Below are positions 54,582 through 62,514 of a DNA stretch of 64,000 nucleotides, one piece after another (positions within the stretch are counted from its first letter, which is position 1; every line of letters starts with the position of its first letter). The DNA is taken from positions 186,001 to 250,000 of the forward strand of contig NZ_LT699728.1 of NCBI RefSeq assembly GCF_900155395.1, in the 5' to 3' direction. A program made the position numbers and the translations under genes. This stretch comes from Merdibacter massiliensis. Lineage in GTDB: Bacteria > Bacillota_I > Bacilli_A > Erysipelotrichales > Erysipelotrichaceae. Under the pieces are notes generated by a model. The model had not been told where the DNA came from. It ran no database searches and saw only the letters and a list, made by a program, of their open reading frames with translations.

Positions 54582-56360
54582 CTAGTTTTCATTGGTTGCG
54601 ATCCATTCAAATCCATCTTCTGGCAGGGTCGTGTATGTATTGGTCGTTGGATCGAAGTCCAGCGGTTCTTTAAATATATCCTGCTGCGGATAGTAGAAGA
54701 AGCATCGAGTCAGGCTTTCATCTTCTGCACGCAACAGGTAAGCCGTTGCCCCTTGCGGTGCCGTGATCGTCGTGTCTTCCTGCATTTGATACAGTTTTGT
54801 CGTTGTCTCTGGAGAAGTTGACATGCCTTCGATCATGCGTACTTCACCGGAAGTGTCGATCTGCATAGTGCTTCTTGCACCGCCGGCAGGCGCTACATAG
54901 CTGTATTCCTTCGCCATGGAAGAAGGAATCGAGCCGGACTGTGTTTGTTCTTCCGGTTCCTCGACATTCTCAATCGTTTGAATGCGATAATAGCCCTCAT
55001 CATCCGGAAGCAATGTTGCTTTTTTGTTGACGGTATATTGTGTTCTGCCATCATTGCTGGTGTACTGATATGAGTAAACGACCTCCATTTGACCCTCCCG
55101 GATCATAGCAGATTGAATCTCTGCCTGCACCTGATAAGTAGAAGCCGGATACAGTGCAATCGTATCCTCACGGATCACAGCTCCTTCTTCCGATGTATCT
55201 TTGGAAAATAACTGGTCTGTGAAAGAGGAGAAATAGCGATTGACATCTTGCAATGCATACTCCTTTCGTCCACTGCTGTCTGTGCCCATTTCCCGGATAT
55301 GGCCATCCGCATTATTGCAAAGCGTAAATAATGTCTGGATCCTCTCTTCCTGTGTAAGGCCCTCTTCTTGCATTTCTTGCGGTCCATAGGCAAGGACAAA
55401 TGTGAATTCGTCTTTGGTCAATTGTCCTTCGATCAAAGAAGGATATTGTGCATCTTGTACCTCTTGCACCGTTTCTTGCTGTTTTCTTTCTGCCGGAGCC
55501 GGATCCATCCACATTTTTACAGCACCATACGTTGCGCCTCCTGCCACAGCCAGACTGACAATGACTGCAGTCGCTTTAGCGGCCGTCGTATGGAGGAAAC
55601 CGCTTTTTACCAGTGCTTTGCCGGCAGCTGCTGTTTTTCCGGCAGCAGCCGTTTTATGCATGCCCTGTAAGATTGCCTGTCCGATTTCTTTTCCAGCCAG
55701 CAGACATTGCCTGCTTTGTATAAAATTGGCTTCCTGCGTATGGAACAACGACAACAGCAGCGGAATAGGCGCCATTCCATAGAATGTATAACCCTTTTTT
55801 TGTAATGCCTCCACTTTTTCTTTTAATTTTTCTTTGCCATAACGCAATCTGGATTTCACTGTATTTTCAGAGCATTCCAGCGTCTGTGCGATCTCTTTGA
55901 TCGAAGCTTCTTCTATATAATATAGTAAGATGCACATTCGCTGTTCTTCTGATAGCGTATCGATCAATGCCCGCAGCAATTCGTTTGTTTCCTTTTGTGA
56001 AAAAGCTAACTGCGGCTGATGATCCCTGCGTTCATCTTCCAGCTGCAAAGGACATTCCTCATCTTTTTCCTTTGCAAGATCAGAAAATAGAACGGATGGA
56101 TTCTGTTTGGCCAAATGGTTTTTTGCTGTATTTGCCACGATCATGCCAAGCCAGGAAGAAAACGCTTCTGGTTTTTCCAATGTGGATATTTTAGCAAATG
56201 CACGGACATATGCTTCCTGTATGACATCCTTTGCTGTTTCTTCCTCTCTCATATATTGAAGAGCAAGATAATATTTGCTTTTATAAGTATTTTCGTAAAG
56301 GAAAACATATCCTTCTTCTTTCCCCTGCTTTGCTAATGCGACCGCCTCTGCCAGCTCCAT
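54582..56360 (-). CDS. ECF sigma factor fused to a membrane and extracytoplasmic domain
   Basis: Protein of 592 residues. The N-terminal part is a sigma-70 ECF factor: region 2 (about 15-85, with DVIQEAYVRAFAKI) and region 4 (about 125-185, with LYYIEEASIKEIAQTLECSENTVKSRL in consecutive pieces). A Lys/Ala-rich stretch leads to one membrane segment (about 262-282), followed by some 310 extracytoplasmic residues with beta-rich repeats. Sigma and sensor are thus one polypeptide instead of a sigma/anti-sigma pair. AAGGTG before the ATG at 56360 sets the start. It leads an operon with two exported proteins. Confidence 0.88.
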   Translation of the reverse strand: MELAEAVALAKQGKEEGYVFLYENTYKSKYYLALQYMREEETAKDVIQEAYVRAFAKISTLEKPEAFSSWLGMIVANTAKNHLAKQNPSVLFSDLAKEKDEECPLQLEDERRDHQPQLAFSQKETNELLRALIDTLSEEQRMCILLYYIEEASIKEIAQTLECSENTVKSRLRYGKEKLKEKVEALQKKGYTFYGMAPIPLLLSLFHTQEANFIQSRQCLLAGKEIGQAILQGMHKTAAAGKTAAAGKALVKSGFLHTTAAKATAVIVSLAVAGGATYGAVKMWMDPAPAERKQQETVQEVQDAQYPSLIEGQLTKDEFTFVLAYGPQEMQEEGLTQEERIQTLFTLCNNADGHIREMGTDSSGRKEYALQDVNRYFSSFTDQLFSKDTSEEGAVIREDTIALYPASTYQVQAEIQSAMIREGQMEVVYSYQYTSNDGRTQYTVNKKATLLPDDEGYYRIQTIENVEEPEEQTQSGSIPSSMAKEYSYVAPAGGARSTMQIDTSGEVRMIEGMSTSPETTTKLYQMQEDTTITAPQGATAYLLRAEDESLTRCFFYYPQQDIFKEPLDFDPTTNTYTTLPEDGFEWIATNEN

Positions 56361-56428
56361 TGATATCACCTTCCCGATTCCTATTAAAGTTCTTTCTCAT
56401 CATGCTCACTCTCCTCTCTTTTCACTAC

Positions 56429-56461
56429 TTAGACAGGGAAAAGAAAGAAAAGGTTTTAAAA
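56429..56461 (-). promoter_or_regulatory. Candidate ECF-type promoter of the sigma operon
   Basis: AAAACC, a 16-base spacer and TGTCTAA resemble ECF promoters (AAC near -35, CGTC near -10), and no ordinary TATAAT promoter is better placed. It would let the sigma factor control its own operon. Confidence 0.45.
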
Positions 56462-56569
56462 GTTTTAAAAAATTTTTATTTTTTTTGTTCAACTCTGATA
56501 TTATTGTATATCAAATAGATAAAAAAGGGACAGGAAACGATAAAATGTAGCAATTTCTGATGAAAATGA

Positions 56570-56598
56570 TTTTACTTATTCATTGAATATGCTAATAT
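56570..56598 (+). promoter_or_regulatory. Candidate promoter of the purine operon
   Basis: TTTTAC and TAATAT are 17 bases apart, eight bases before the riboswitch. The boxes are weak. The AT-rich stretch 56462-56569 shows nothing else. Confidence 0.4.
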
Positions 56599-56605
56599 GG
56601 TAAGG

Positions 56606-56728
56606 TGTTTCATATATGTCTGCAGATATGGTGCAGACGTTTCTACCTCAGACCGTAAAATTGAGACTATGAATCAACAGTATTTTTTATTATGCATTGT
56701 TGATTCTCGGCGGGGTCGAGAATTTTTT
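56606..56728 (+). promoter_or_regulatory. Guanine-type purine riboswitch with terminator platform
   Basis: P1 (TTTCATA/TATGAA), P2 arms GTCTGCA/TGCAGAC enclosing GATATGG, the core GTTTCTACC, P3 with CCGTAAA, and the closing GACTATGAA are all present (56607-56677). The ligand-pairing base in GACTATG is C, which selects guanine or hypoxanthine rather than adenine. The 3' part of P1 continues as GAATCAACA, which pairs with TGTTGATTC (56698-56706); that antiterminator overlaps the terminator TTCTCG/CGAGAA with six T residues (56704-56728). Ligand binding should turn the operon off. Confidence 0.93.
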
Positions 56729-56747
56729 ATTTGAAAGGGATGTCGTG

Positions 56748-58064
56748 ATGAAAAAAGAAAAGAAAGAATTGGAAACAGAAGCTTCTATTTATGAATTAGA
56801 CGGCAGAGTGCCTCTGCGCAAGGCGCTGCCGCTTGGAATTCAGCACATTTTGGCCATGTTCTTAGGCAACATTTCACCATTATTGATCGTATGCGGAATG
56901 TTGGCAATGGAAACAGGATTAAAAACCGTCTTGATCCAGAATGCGATGTTTGTTGCTGGTGTGGCTACGTTGATTCAATTGTATCCGTTTTGGAAGATCG
57001 GCAGCGGATTACCGATCGTCATGGGAACCAGTTCGGGTTTTATCGGTACAGCAAAAGCCATGGGCGCGTTGTTTGGTTATGGTGCCTTGATGGGTGCGAG
57101 CTTCATCGGCGGAATCTTCGAGATGGTGCTTGGTTATTTTATCAAACCGCTTCGTAAATTATTTCCGCCTGTCGTAACCAGCTTGGTGATCATTTCCATC
57201 GGTCTGTCTTTGCTGCCGGTAGGGATCAATTATTTCGGCGGCGGATCTGGAGCAGCTGATTTTGGTTCTCCTAACCATTTGATGGTGGGCAGCTTTGTCA
57301 TCTTGGTCATCCTGATTGCAAAACAATTCAAAGGATTTATCAGCAATGCTTCCATCCTGATCGGCATCGTTGCCGGTTATCTTTTGGCAATCCTGTTAGG
57401 AATGGTCGATTTTACCCAAGTACAACAGGCAGCCTGGTTCTCTTTGCCTGTCTTCATGCCGGTTGCTTTTGAATTTAATTTACAGGCAATCATCGCCATG
57501 GGCATCATGTTTATTGCGACAACCGTAGAAACGATCGGCGATGTCAGCGGCGTTGCCAACGGCGGACTGGACCGGGAAGCAAGTGACAGCGAATTACAAG
57601 GCGGCGTCATGGCGGATGGATTAGGAAGCTTATTGGGATCCTTGTTTGGCGTATTGCCGAATACCAGCTTTTCGCAGAATGTCGGTCTGGTTGCCGTAAC
57701 AAAAGTAGTCAACCGTTTTGTCATCTTTACCGGTGCGATCTTCTTGATCCTTTGCGGCTTCTGTCCTAAATTAAGTGCACTGTTCTCTGTTATGCCGCAA
57801 TCGGTCTTAGGCGGGGCAGCAGTCATCATGTTTTCCATGATCTTGGTCAGCGGTATTCAATCATTGACAAGAAAGCCGCTGACAGAACGTGATGGATTGA
57901 TCGTTGCATTAGCAATCGGTTTGGGAGTAGGAATCGGCAATGTACCAACCGTGCTTGCCCAAATGCCGCAATGGGTCGGCAATATCTTTGCCCAAAACGG
58001 GATCATCATGACCTTTGTGATCGCTACTGTATTGAATCTGATCCTGCCCAAAGAGAAAGAATAA
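56748..58064 (+). CDS. NCS2-family purine permease
   Basis: Membrane transporter of 438 residues with 12-14 segments, of the xanthine/urate type. The family signature is present as QNVGLVAVTK, preceded by ATTVETIGDVSGVANGG-type TM8 sequence with the acidic substrate residue. AAAGGG before the ATG at 56748 fixes the start; an ATG upstream lies inside the riboswitch platform. Control by guanine fits import of xanthine, hypoxanthine, guanine or urate. Its stop overlaps the NTPase start (TAATG). Confidence 0.93.
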   Translation: MKKEKKELETEASIYELDGRVPLRKALPLGIQHILAMFLGNISPLLIVCGMLAMETGLKTVLIQNAMFVAGVATLIQLYPFWKIGSGLPIVMGTSSGFIGTAKAMGALFGYGALMGASFIGGIFEMVLGYFIKPLRKLFPPVVTSLVIISIGLSLLPVGINYFGGGSGAADFGSPNHLMVGSFVILVILIAKQFKGFISNASILIGIVAGYLLAILLGMVDFTQVQQAAWFSLPVFMPVAFEFNLQAIIAMGIMFIATTVETIGDVSGVANGGLDREASDSELQGGVMADGLGSLLGSLFGVLPNTSFSQNVGLVAVTKVVNRFVIFTGAIFLILCGFCPKLSALFSVMPQSVLGGAAVIMFSMILVSGIQSLTRKPLTERDGLIVALAIGLGVGIGNVPTVLAQMPQWVGNIFAQNGIIMTFVIATVLNLILPKEKE

Positions 58065-58573
58065 TGAAAATATTCATCACTGGAGCCAAGGGAAGCGGTA
58101 AATCTACTTTGGTACAGACCATCATACAAGAACAGCAATTGCAAGTGAGCGGCTTCTTGACGCTTCCTTTATATGAAAATGGAAACCGGATCGGTTTCTA
58201 TTTTCATTCTTTAATACCTGTACAACAAAATGATCAGCGCTTTTCGATTCAAGAAACAACCAGCAACCGGACCATCGCCGGCATCTTTGATCATCTGGGC
58301 GTGGAGTGTTTAACAAACAGTCAGGGGAATGCTTATATCGTCATGGATGAAATCGGCTATCTTGAACATGATGAAAACAGCTATCTTTCATCCTTAACAC
58401 AAACCATTGATAAAAACCCAAATATCATTGGTGTTTTACGAAAATGCGATATACAATATATATGTCAGATACGGCAGCGGAAGGATATCCTTTTGATCGA
58501 TCTGGATACGATATCCTTTATGGATGCCAAAGCAATGATCAACAAACAGATAGAAGAGGAAAGAAAAAAATGA
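58064..58573 (+). CDS. THEP1-type P-loop NTPase
   Basis: Small protein of 169 residues with Walker A GAKGSGKS (7-14), the SGFLTLPLYENGNRIGFYF region and Walker B DEIGYLE (95-101), as in the NTPase_1/THEP1 family; the VLRK motif near 147 also fits. Known members hydrolyse ATP and GTP slowly, and their cellular task is unclear. It is coupled by overlaps to the permease (TAATG) and to the ABC lipoprotein (ATGA), so its job is linked to purine use or cofactor supply. Confidence 0.82.
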   Translation: MKIFITGAKGSGKSTLVQTIIQEQQLQVSGFLTLPLYENGNRIGFYFHSLIPVQQNDQRFSIQETTSNRTIAGIFDHLGVECLTNSQGNAYIVMDEIGYLEHDENSYLSSLTQTIDKNPNIIGVLRKCDIQYICQIRQRKDILLIDLDTISFMDAKAMINKQIEEERKK

Positions 58574-59568
58574 AGAAGATGATGAAATTTTTTTTGGCAC
58601 TTTGCATGTGCCTATCCCTTGTGGCTTGCGGATCGGCCACACAAGAAAACACAGGTAGTTTTACGATTGAAGATCAGGCAGGAAGAAGCGTAACTTTTGA
58701 TGAACCTGCCAAAACTGCAGCCAGCGGCTATTACATCGCGACGACAACTTTGATCGGATTAGGATGTGAAGATGCTTTGGTCGGTGTAGAAATGAAAGCA
58801 GACACGCGAAAGATCTACGCTGCTGCCGCTAAGCAAATACTAACACTGCCTGCATTAGGCAATAAGAAAAGCTTTAATGTAGAAGAGTGTGCCGCAGCAG
58901 ATCCAGATGTCGTTTTCCTGCCGGTCAGTTTAAAAGACTATGTTGAACAACTGGAAGATCTGGACATGAAAGTGATTTTATTGAACCCGGAAACAGAAGA
59001 GACCTATGATGAAGCAGTTGAGATCATCGCAAGAATCATGGGAAAAGAGGATATCAGCGAACAGTACTTCACCTATCGAAAAGATCTGTTTGAAAAATAT
59101 GTGAAAGAACAAGAAGAAAAGAAAACTGTCTATTTTGCCGGAAGCGATATTTTAGAAGCCTGCGGCAGCGATATGTTTCAAAATGAGCTGATTCAGGATG
59201 CCCAAGGAAGTTATGTGCTGAATGAGCAGTTAAAAGGGGTCAGCACTTGGCAAAAGATCAATGTTGAGGAATTGATACAAGCGGATCCTGACTATATCTT
59301 TATCGAACAGGGCGGCATTTCCGTAGACGATGTGCTCAACAACAGTGCTCTCAGCGATATCTCTGCAGTGAAGAATCATCACGTATATATCTTCCCTAGT
59401 GAATATGAAACTTGGGATACACCGAATCTGTCTTCTTGTTTAGGTGTGTTGTGGATGTATGCCATCTTGTATCCGGATGCGCTGTCCATGGAAGATGTCG
59501 CAAATGAAGCCAATGCCTTCTATCAAACATATTACGGTTTTGATGCGGACATGACCTTTGCATCATGA
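58570..59568 (+). CDS. ABC importer substrate-binding lipoprotein
   Basis: Class III (BtuF/FepB-like) binding protein of 332 residues with a lipobox LVAC (Cys20) and the periplasmic-binding fold (ADPDVVFLPVS; ADPDYIFIEQGG). The C-terminal WDTPNLSSCLGVLWM followed by YPDAL is like MolA-type molybdate/tungstate binders and other metal-chelate binders. The start at 58570 overlaps the NTPase gene; longer readings have no site. In this operon molybdate or tungstate is the likely cargo, but iron or cobalt complexes are not excluded. Confidence 0.88.
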   Translation: MKKMMKFFLALCMCLSLVACGSATQENTGSFTIEDQAGRSVTFDEPAKTAASGYYIATTTLIGLGCEDALVGVEMKADTRKIYAAAAKQILTLPALGNKKSFNVEECAAADPDVVFLPVSLKDYVEQLEDLDMKVILLNPETEETYDEAVEIIARIMGKEDISEQYFTYRKDLFEKYVKEQEEKKTVYFAGSDILEACGSDMFQNELIQDAQGSYVLNEQLKGVSTWQKINVEELIQADPDYIFIEQGGISVDDVLNNSALSDISAVKNHHVYIFPSEYETWDTPNLSSCLGVLWMYAILYPDALSMEDVANEANAFYQTYYGFDADMTFAS

Positions 59569-60533
59569 AAAAGCAATTGCTATTGGCGGGCAGTTTGCTG
59601 ATCCTATTACTGATCTCGCTGATTTGTGGAAGATACAGCGCTAGTGCCTGGGAAGCAGCTAGCGCTTTCGTGCATGGAAGCAGTTCTCCCCTTGGCAAGA
59701 TCTTATTTCAAATTCGCCTGCCGAGGATCTTGTTTGTGGTCTTGGCCGGTGCCGGTTTATCCGTATGCGGTTCCATTTTTCAAACGATCTTCAAAAATCC
59801 GCTTGCCAGCGGCGATATCATCGGTGCCAGCAGCGGATGTTCATTAGGTGCTGCAATTGCCATCTTATGTTTTGCAGATGCATGGGGAACCTGGTTCTCC
59901 GCTTTTCTTGGAGGAATGAGTGCGATCTTTGGCTGTCTGCTGCTTGCTCATCGAATGCATGGAAACCGTATCTTGAATTATGTAGTAAGCGGTTTGATCA
60001 TTCAGGCAATCGCAACTTCAGCCTTGATGATGATCAAGTTGACCGCTGATCCTTACCAGCAGCTTGGTTCGATCGAATTCTGGCTGATGGGCGGTTTTGC
60101 CAATATCAGCTGGAATAATGTCGCATTGTTAGCGCCTTGTGCGCTTATCCTGCTTTGGATCTTATACCGGCTGCGCTGGAAGATCCAGCTGCTGGCTTTT
60201 GGAAAAGACGGAGAAACGTTGGGGAATGCACCTGTCTTCCTGACTGTCAGCGTATTGACCCTGTCTTCGCTGCTGATCAGCGCCATCATTGCCTCTGCCG
60301 GGATTGTCAGCTGGGTTTCTCTGCTCGTTCCGCATATGGTCCGTATTGCTTTTCACCAGAATTTTATGCAAAGTTATGTTTATAATCTATTGGTTGGTGC
60401 CATCTTTCTGCTGATCGCGGACACGCTTGCACGCTGTCTGTTCACGATTGAAATTCCGATCAGCATCATTACCAGTTTGTTTGGCGCAGCATTTTTGGTT
60501 TTCTTATTTATCAAGGGAAAGATCAACATATGA
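59565..60533 (+). CDS. FecCD/BtuC-type ABC permease
   Basis: Membrane subunit of 322 residues with about ten hydrophobic segments. Family motifs: RLPRILFVVLAGAGLSVCG at the second segment, NPLASGDIIGASSG, and GIVSWVSLLVPHMVR near the cytosolic contact with the ATPase. It is coupled to its neighbours by ATGA overlaps on both sides. Together with the lipoprotein and ATPase it makes a type II importer. Confidence 0.93.
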   Translation: MKKQLLLAGSLLILLLISLICGRYSASAWEAASAFVHGSSSPLGKILFQIRLPRILFVVLAGAGLSVCGSIFQTIFKNPLASGDIIGASSGCSLGAAIAILCFADAWGTWFSAFLGGMSAIFGCLLLAHRMHGNRILNYVVSGLIIQAIATSALMMIKLTADPYQQLGSIEFWLMGGFANISWNNVALLAPCALILLWILYRLRWKIQLLAFGKDGETLGNAPVFLTVSVLTLSSLLISAIIASAGIVSWVSLLVPHMVRIAFHQNFMQSYVYNLLVGAIFLLIADTLARCLFTIEIPISIITSLFGAAFLVFLFIKGKINI

Positions 60534-61264
60534 TTACAGTAAATGATATCCGCATTACATTGGGTGATAAAACGATCGTACAGGATGTTTCTTTTCAGAT
60601 TCCGCAAGGAAAGATCCTCATGTTATTAGGTGAAAACGGCTGCGGCAAGACGACCTTGATCAAAGGCTTGTTACAGGAATATCCCCTTGCGAAAGGATCT
60701 GTCACATTCAACGGTAGCAATGTACAAACACTATCCTATAAACAGCGGGCTGCTATCTTCTCTTACATTCCGCAGATCAAGGAAATGGCCGATCAAATGA
60801 CATGCAAAGATGTGATCGTCAGCGGCTTGGATCGTTTCCTTCATTTCTTGCAGATCCCTGGTCCCCCTGAATATGCAAAAGCAAAACAGATCCTGCAACA
60901 ATTTCAGATCGAAGAAGTATTTGATCAGCGAATCGATCAGATCAGCGGCGGTCAATTGCAGCTTGTCTATCTTTGCCGGGCGTTTCTTCAAGATGCCTCT
61001 TGCATCTTGATGGATGAACCTTGTACTTATCTGGATTTCATCAAGCAGCATGCATTTTTGGAACATACCAGAAACTTGACAAAGCAAGGACACAGCGTTG
61101 TCATCAGCATACATGATCCAAACCTGGCGCTTGCTTACGGAGATGAGATCCTTTTCATGCACCAGGGAAAGCTTCTTGCCGATATAAAAAAAGAAGAAAC
61201 CGATATGCGGCAAGCATTGCGTGATCTGTATCAAAAAACCTATCAAAGGGAAATACTATTTTAG
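60530..61264 (+). CDS. ABC importer ATPase
   Basis: ATPase of 244 residues: Walker A GENGCGKTT, signature ISGGQLQLV, Walker B CILMDEPCTYLD and the switch His in ISIHDPN. It is of the FecE/BtuD type and powers the permease before it. DEPCTYLD, instead of the common DEPTSHLD, is a mild variant. Confidence 0.93.
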   Translation: MITVNDIRITLGDKTIVQDVSFQIPQGKILMLLGENGCGKTTLIKGLLQEYPLAKGSVTFNGSNVQTLSYKQRAAIFSYIPQIKEMADQMTCKDVIVSGLDRFLHFLQIPGPPEYAKAKQILQQFQIEEVFDQRIDQISGGQLQLVYLCRAFLQDASCILMDEPCTYLDFIKQHAFLEHTRNLTKQGHSVVISIHDPNLALAYGDEILFMHQGKLLADIKKEETDMRQALRDLYQKTYQREILF

Positions 61265-61273
61265 GAGGTTATC

Positions 61274-62041
61274 ATGCTCAATATCCAACAATTTGTGCAA
61301 CCAAAGTCATTACAAGAAGCTTATGAGCTGTTGCAAAAAAATCGAAATAACCAGATCATTGCAGGCATGCTGTGGTTAAAGATGGAAGATCGCAGCATCC
61401 CAACTGCCATCGATCTGCAGCACCTTGTATCCGACCAGATCGAAGAAAGCGATGATCGCTTTATAATCGGTGCCAATGTGACATTACGCATGTTTGAAAC
61501 ACATCCGGCATTGAATCAATGGATGCATCATGTATGCAGGGATAGTGTAAAAGATATCGTCGGTGTCCAATTTCGCAATCTAGCTACCGTCGGCGGCAGC
61601 GTTTATGCCCGTTTCGGGTTCTCTGATGTCATTTGTGCACTTCTGGCCTGTGATGCAACAATCATTTTATACAAAGGCGGAGAGATGCCGTTGGAAGAGT
61701 TTGTTCAAAGTCCTTATCAACGCGATATCCTCACCCATATCGTCATACCGAAACAATCTCTGCCGCGCAGTTTTGTCTGCATGCGCAAAAGCGCAACCGA
61801 CATTTCAACTTTAAATTTGAGCGTGGTCAAGAAAAAGGAGCAGTATCAATTTGCTGTCGGAGGACGTCCGCAGAAAGCTATTTGTATCCAGTTGCCTGTA
61901 GAAGAAGATACGATCGTTGCCAAAAAGCTGCGTTCTCTAGTCCCATGTGAAGGAAATATGCGTGCCAGCAAAGAATATAGAGAAGCTTTAGTAGAAGCTT
62001 TATGCAGAAAAGCATTGAAAAAATTGGAGGAAACCGCATGA
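61274..62041 (+). CDS. xdhB: Molybdenum hydroxylase FAD subunit
   Basis: FAD-binding subunit of a xanthine-dehydrogenase-type enzyme, 255 residues. The FAD domain shows IIAGML near residue 30 and ATVGGSVYARFGFSDV for the flavin contact. It is at the short end for the family (about 290). TAGGAGG precedes the ATG, ten bases after the transporter gene. The last bases overlap the 2Fe-2S subunit gene (ATGA). Confidence 0.92.
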   Translation: MLNIQQFVQPKSLQEAYELLQKNRNNQIIAGMLWLKMEDRSIPTAIDLQHLVSDQIEESDDRFIIGANVTLRMFETHPALNQWMHHVCRDSVKDIVGVQFRNLATVGGSVYARFGFSDVICALLACDATIILYKGGEMPLEEFVQSPYQRDILTHIVIPKQSLPRSFVCMRKSATDISTLNLSVVKKKEQYQFAVGGRPQKAICIQLPVEEDTIVAKKLRSLVPCEGNMRASKEYREALVEALCRKALKKLEETA

Positions 62042-62514
62042 AGATAACGATCACACTTAATGGAAAAAGGATTCAGGAAGAAATTGCAAATGATGTATTG
62101 TTGATCGACTTTTTACGGGCTCACGGCTGTTACAGCGTCAAACGCGGCTGCGAAACAAGCAACTGCGGGCTTTGTACGGTCTGGATGGATCAAAAGCCGG
62201 TATTATCCTGTTCCCTGTTATGTGCGAAATGTGATGGTCACAGCATCACGACCTTGGAAGGCGTACAAAAACAGGCAGAAGCATTTGCTTATTTCATGGC
62301 TCATGAAGGGGCTGAGCAATGCGGTTTTTGTTCACCGGGACTGATCATGAACGTATTAGCCATGGAACAAGAATTACAAGCACCTACCATGGATGAGATC
62401 CGCTCTTATTTAGCAGGCAATCTGTGCCGCTGCACAGGTTATATGGGACAGATGCGGGCCATTCAAAAATATCTGCATCGAAACAAGGAGGCCGCACATG
62501 AAACAGATCAATAA
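62038..62514 (+). CDS. xdhC: Molybdenum hydroxylase 2Fe-2S subunit
   Basis: Electron-transfer subunit of 158 residues with two 2Fe-2S clusters. The plant-ferredoxin-like one uses Cys38, Cys43, Cys46 and Cys58 (RGCETSNCGLC); the helical one uses Cys95, Cys98, Cys130 and Cys132 (QCGFCSPG, CRCTGY). All ligands are present. The ATG at 62038 overlaps the stop of the FAD subunit. Confidence 0.96.
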   Translation: MKITITLNGKRIQEEIANDVLLIDFLRAHGCYSVKRGCETSNCGLCTVWMDQKPVLSCSLLCAKCDGHSITTLEGVQKQAEAFAYFMAHEGAEQCGFCSPGLIMNVLAMEQELQAPTMDEIRSYLAGNLCRCTGYMGQMRAIQKYLHRNKEAAHETDQ

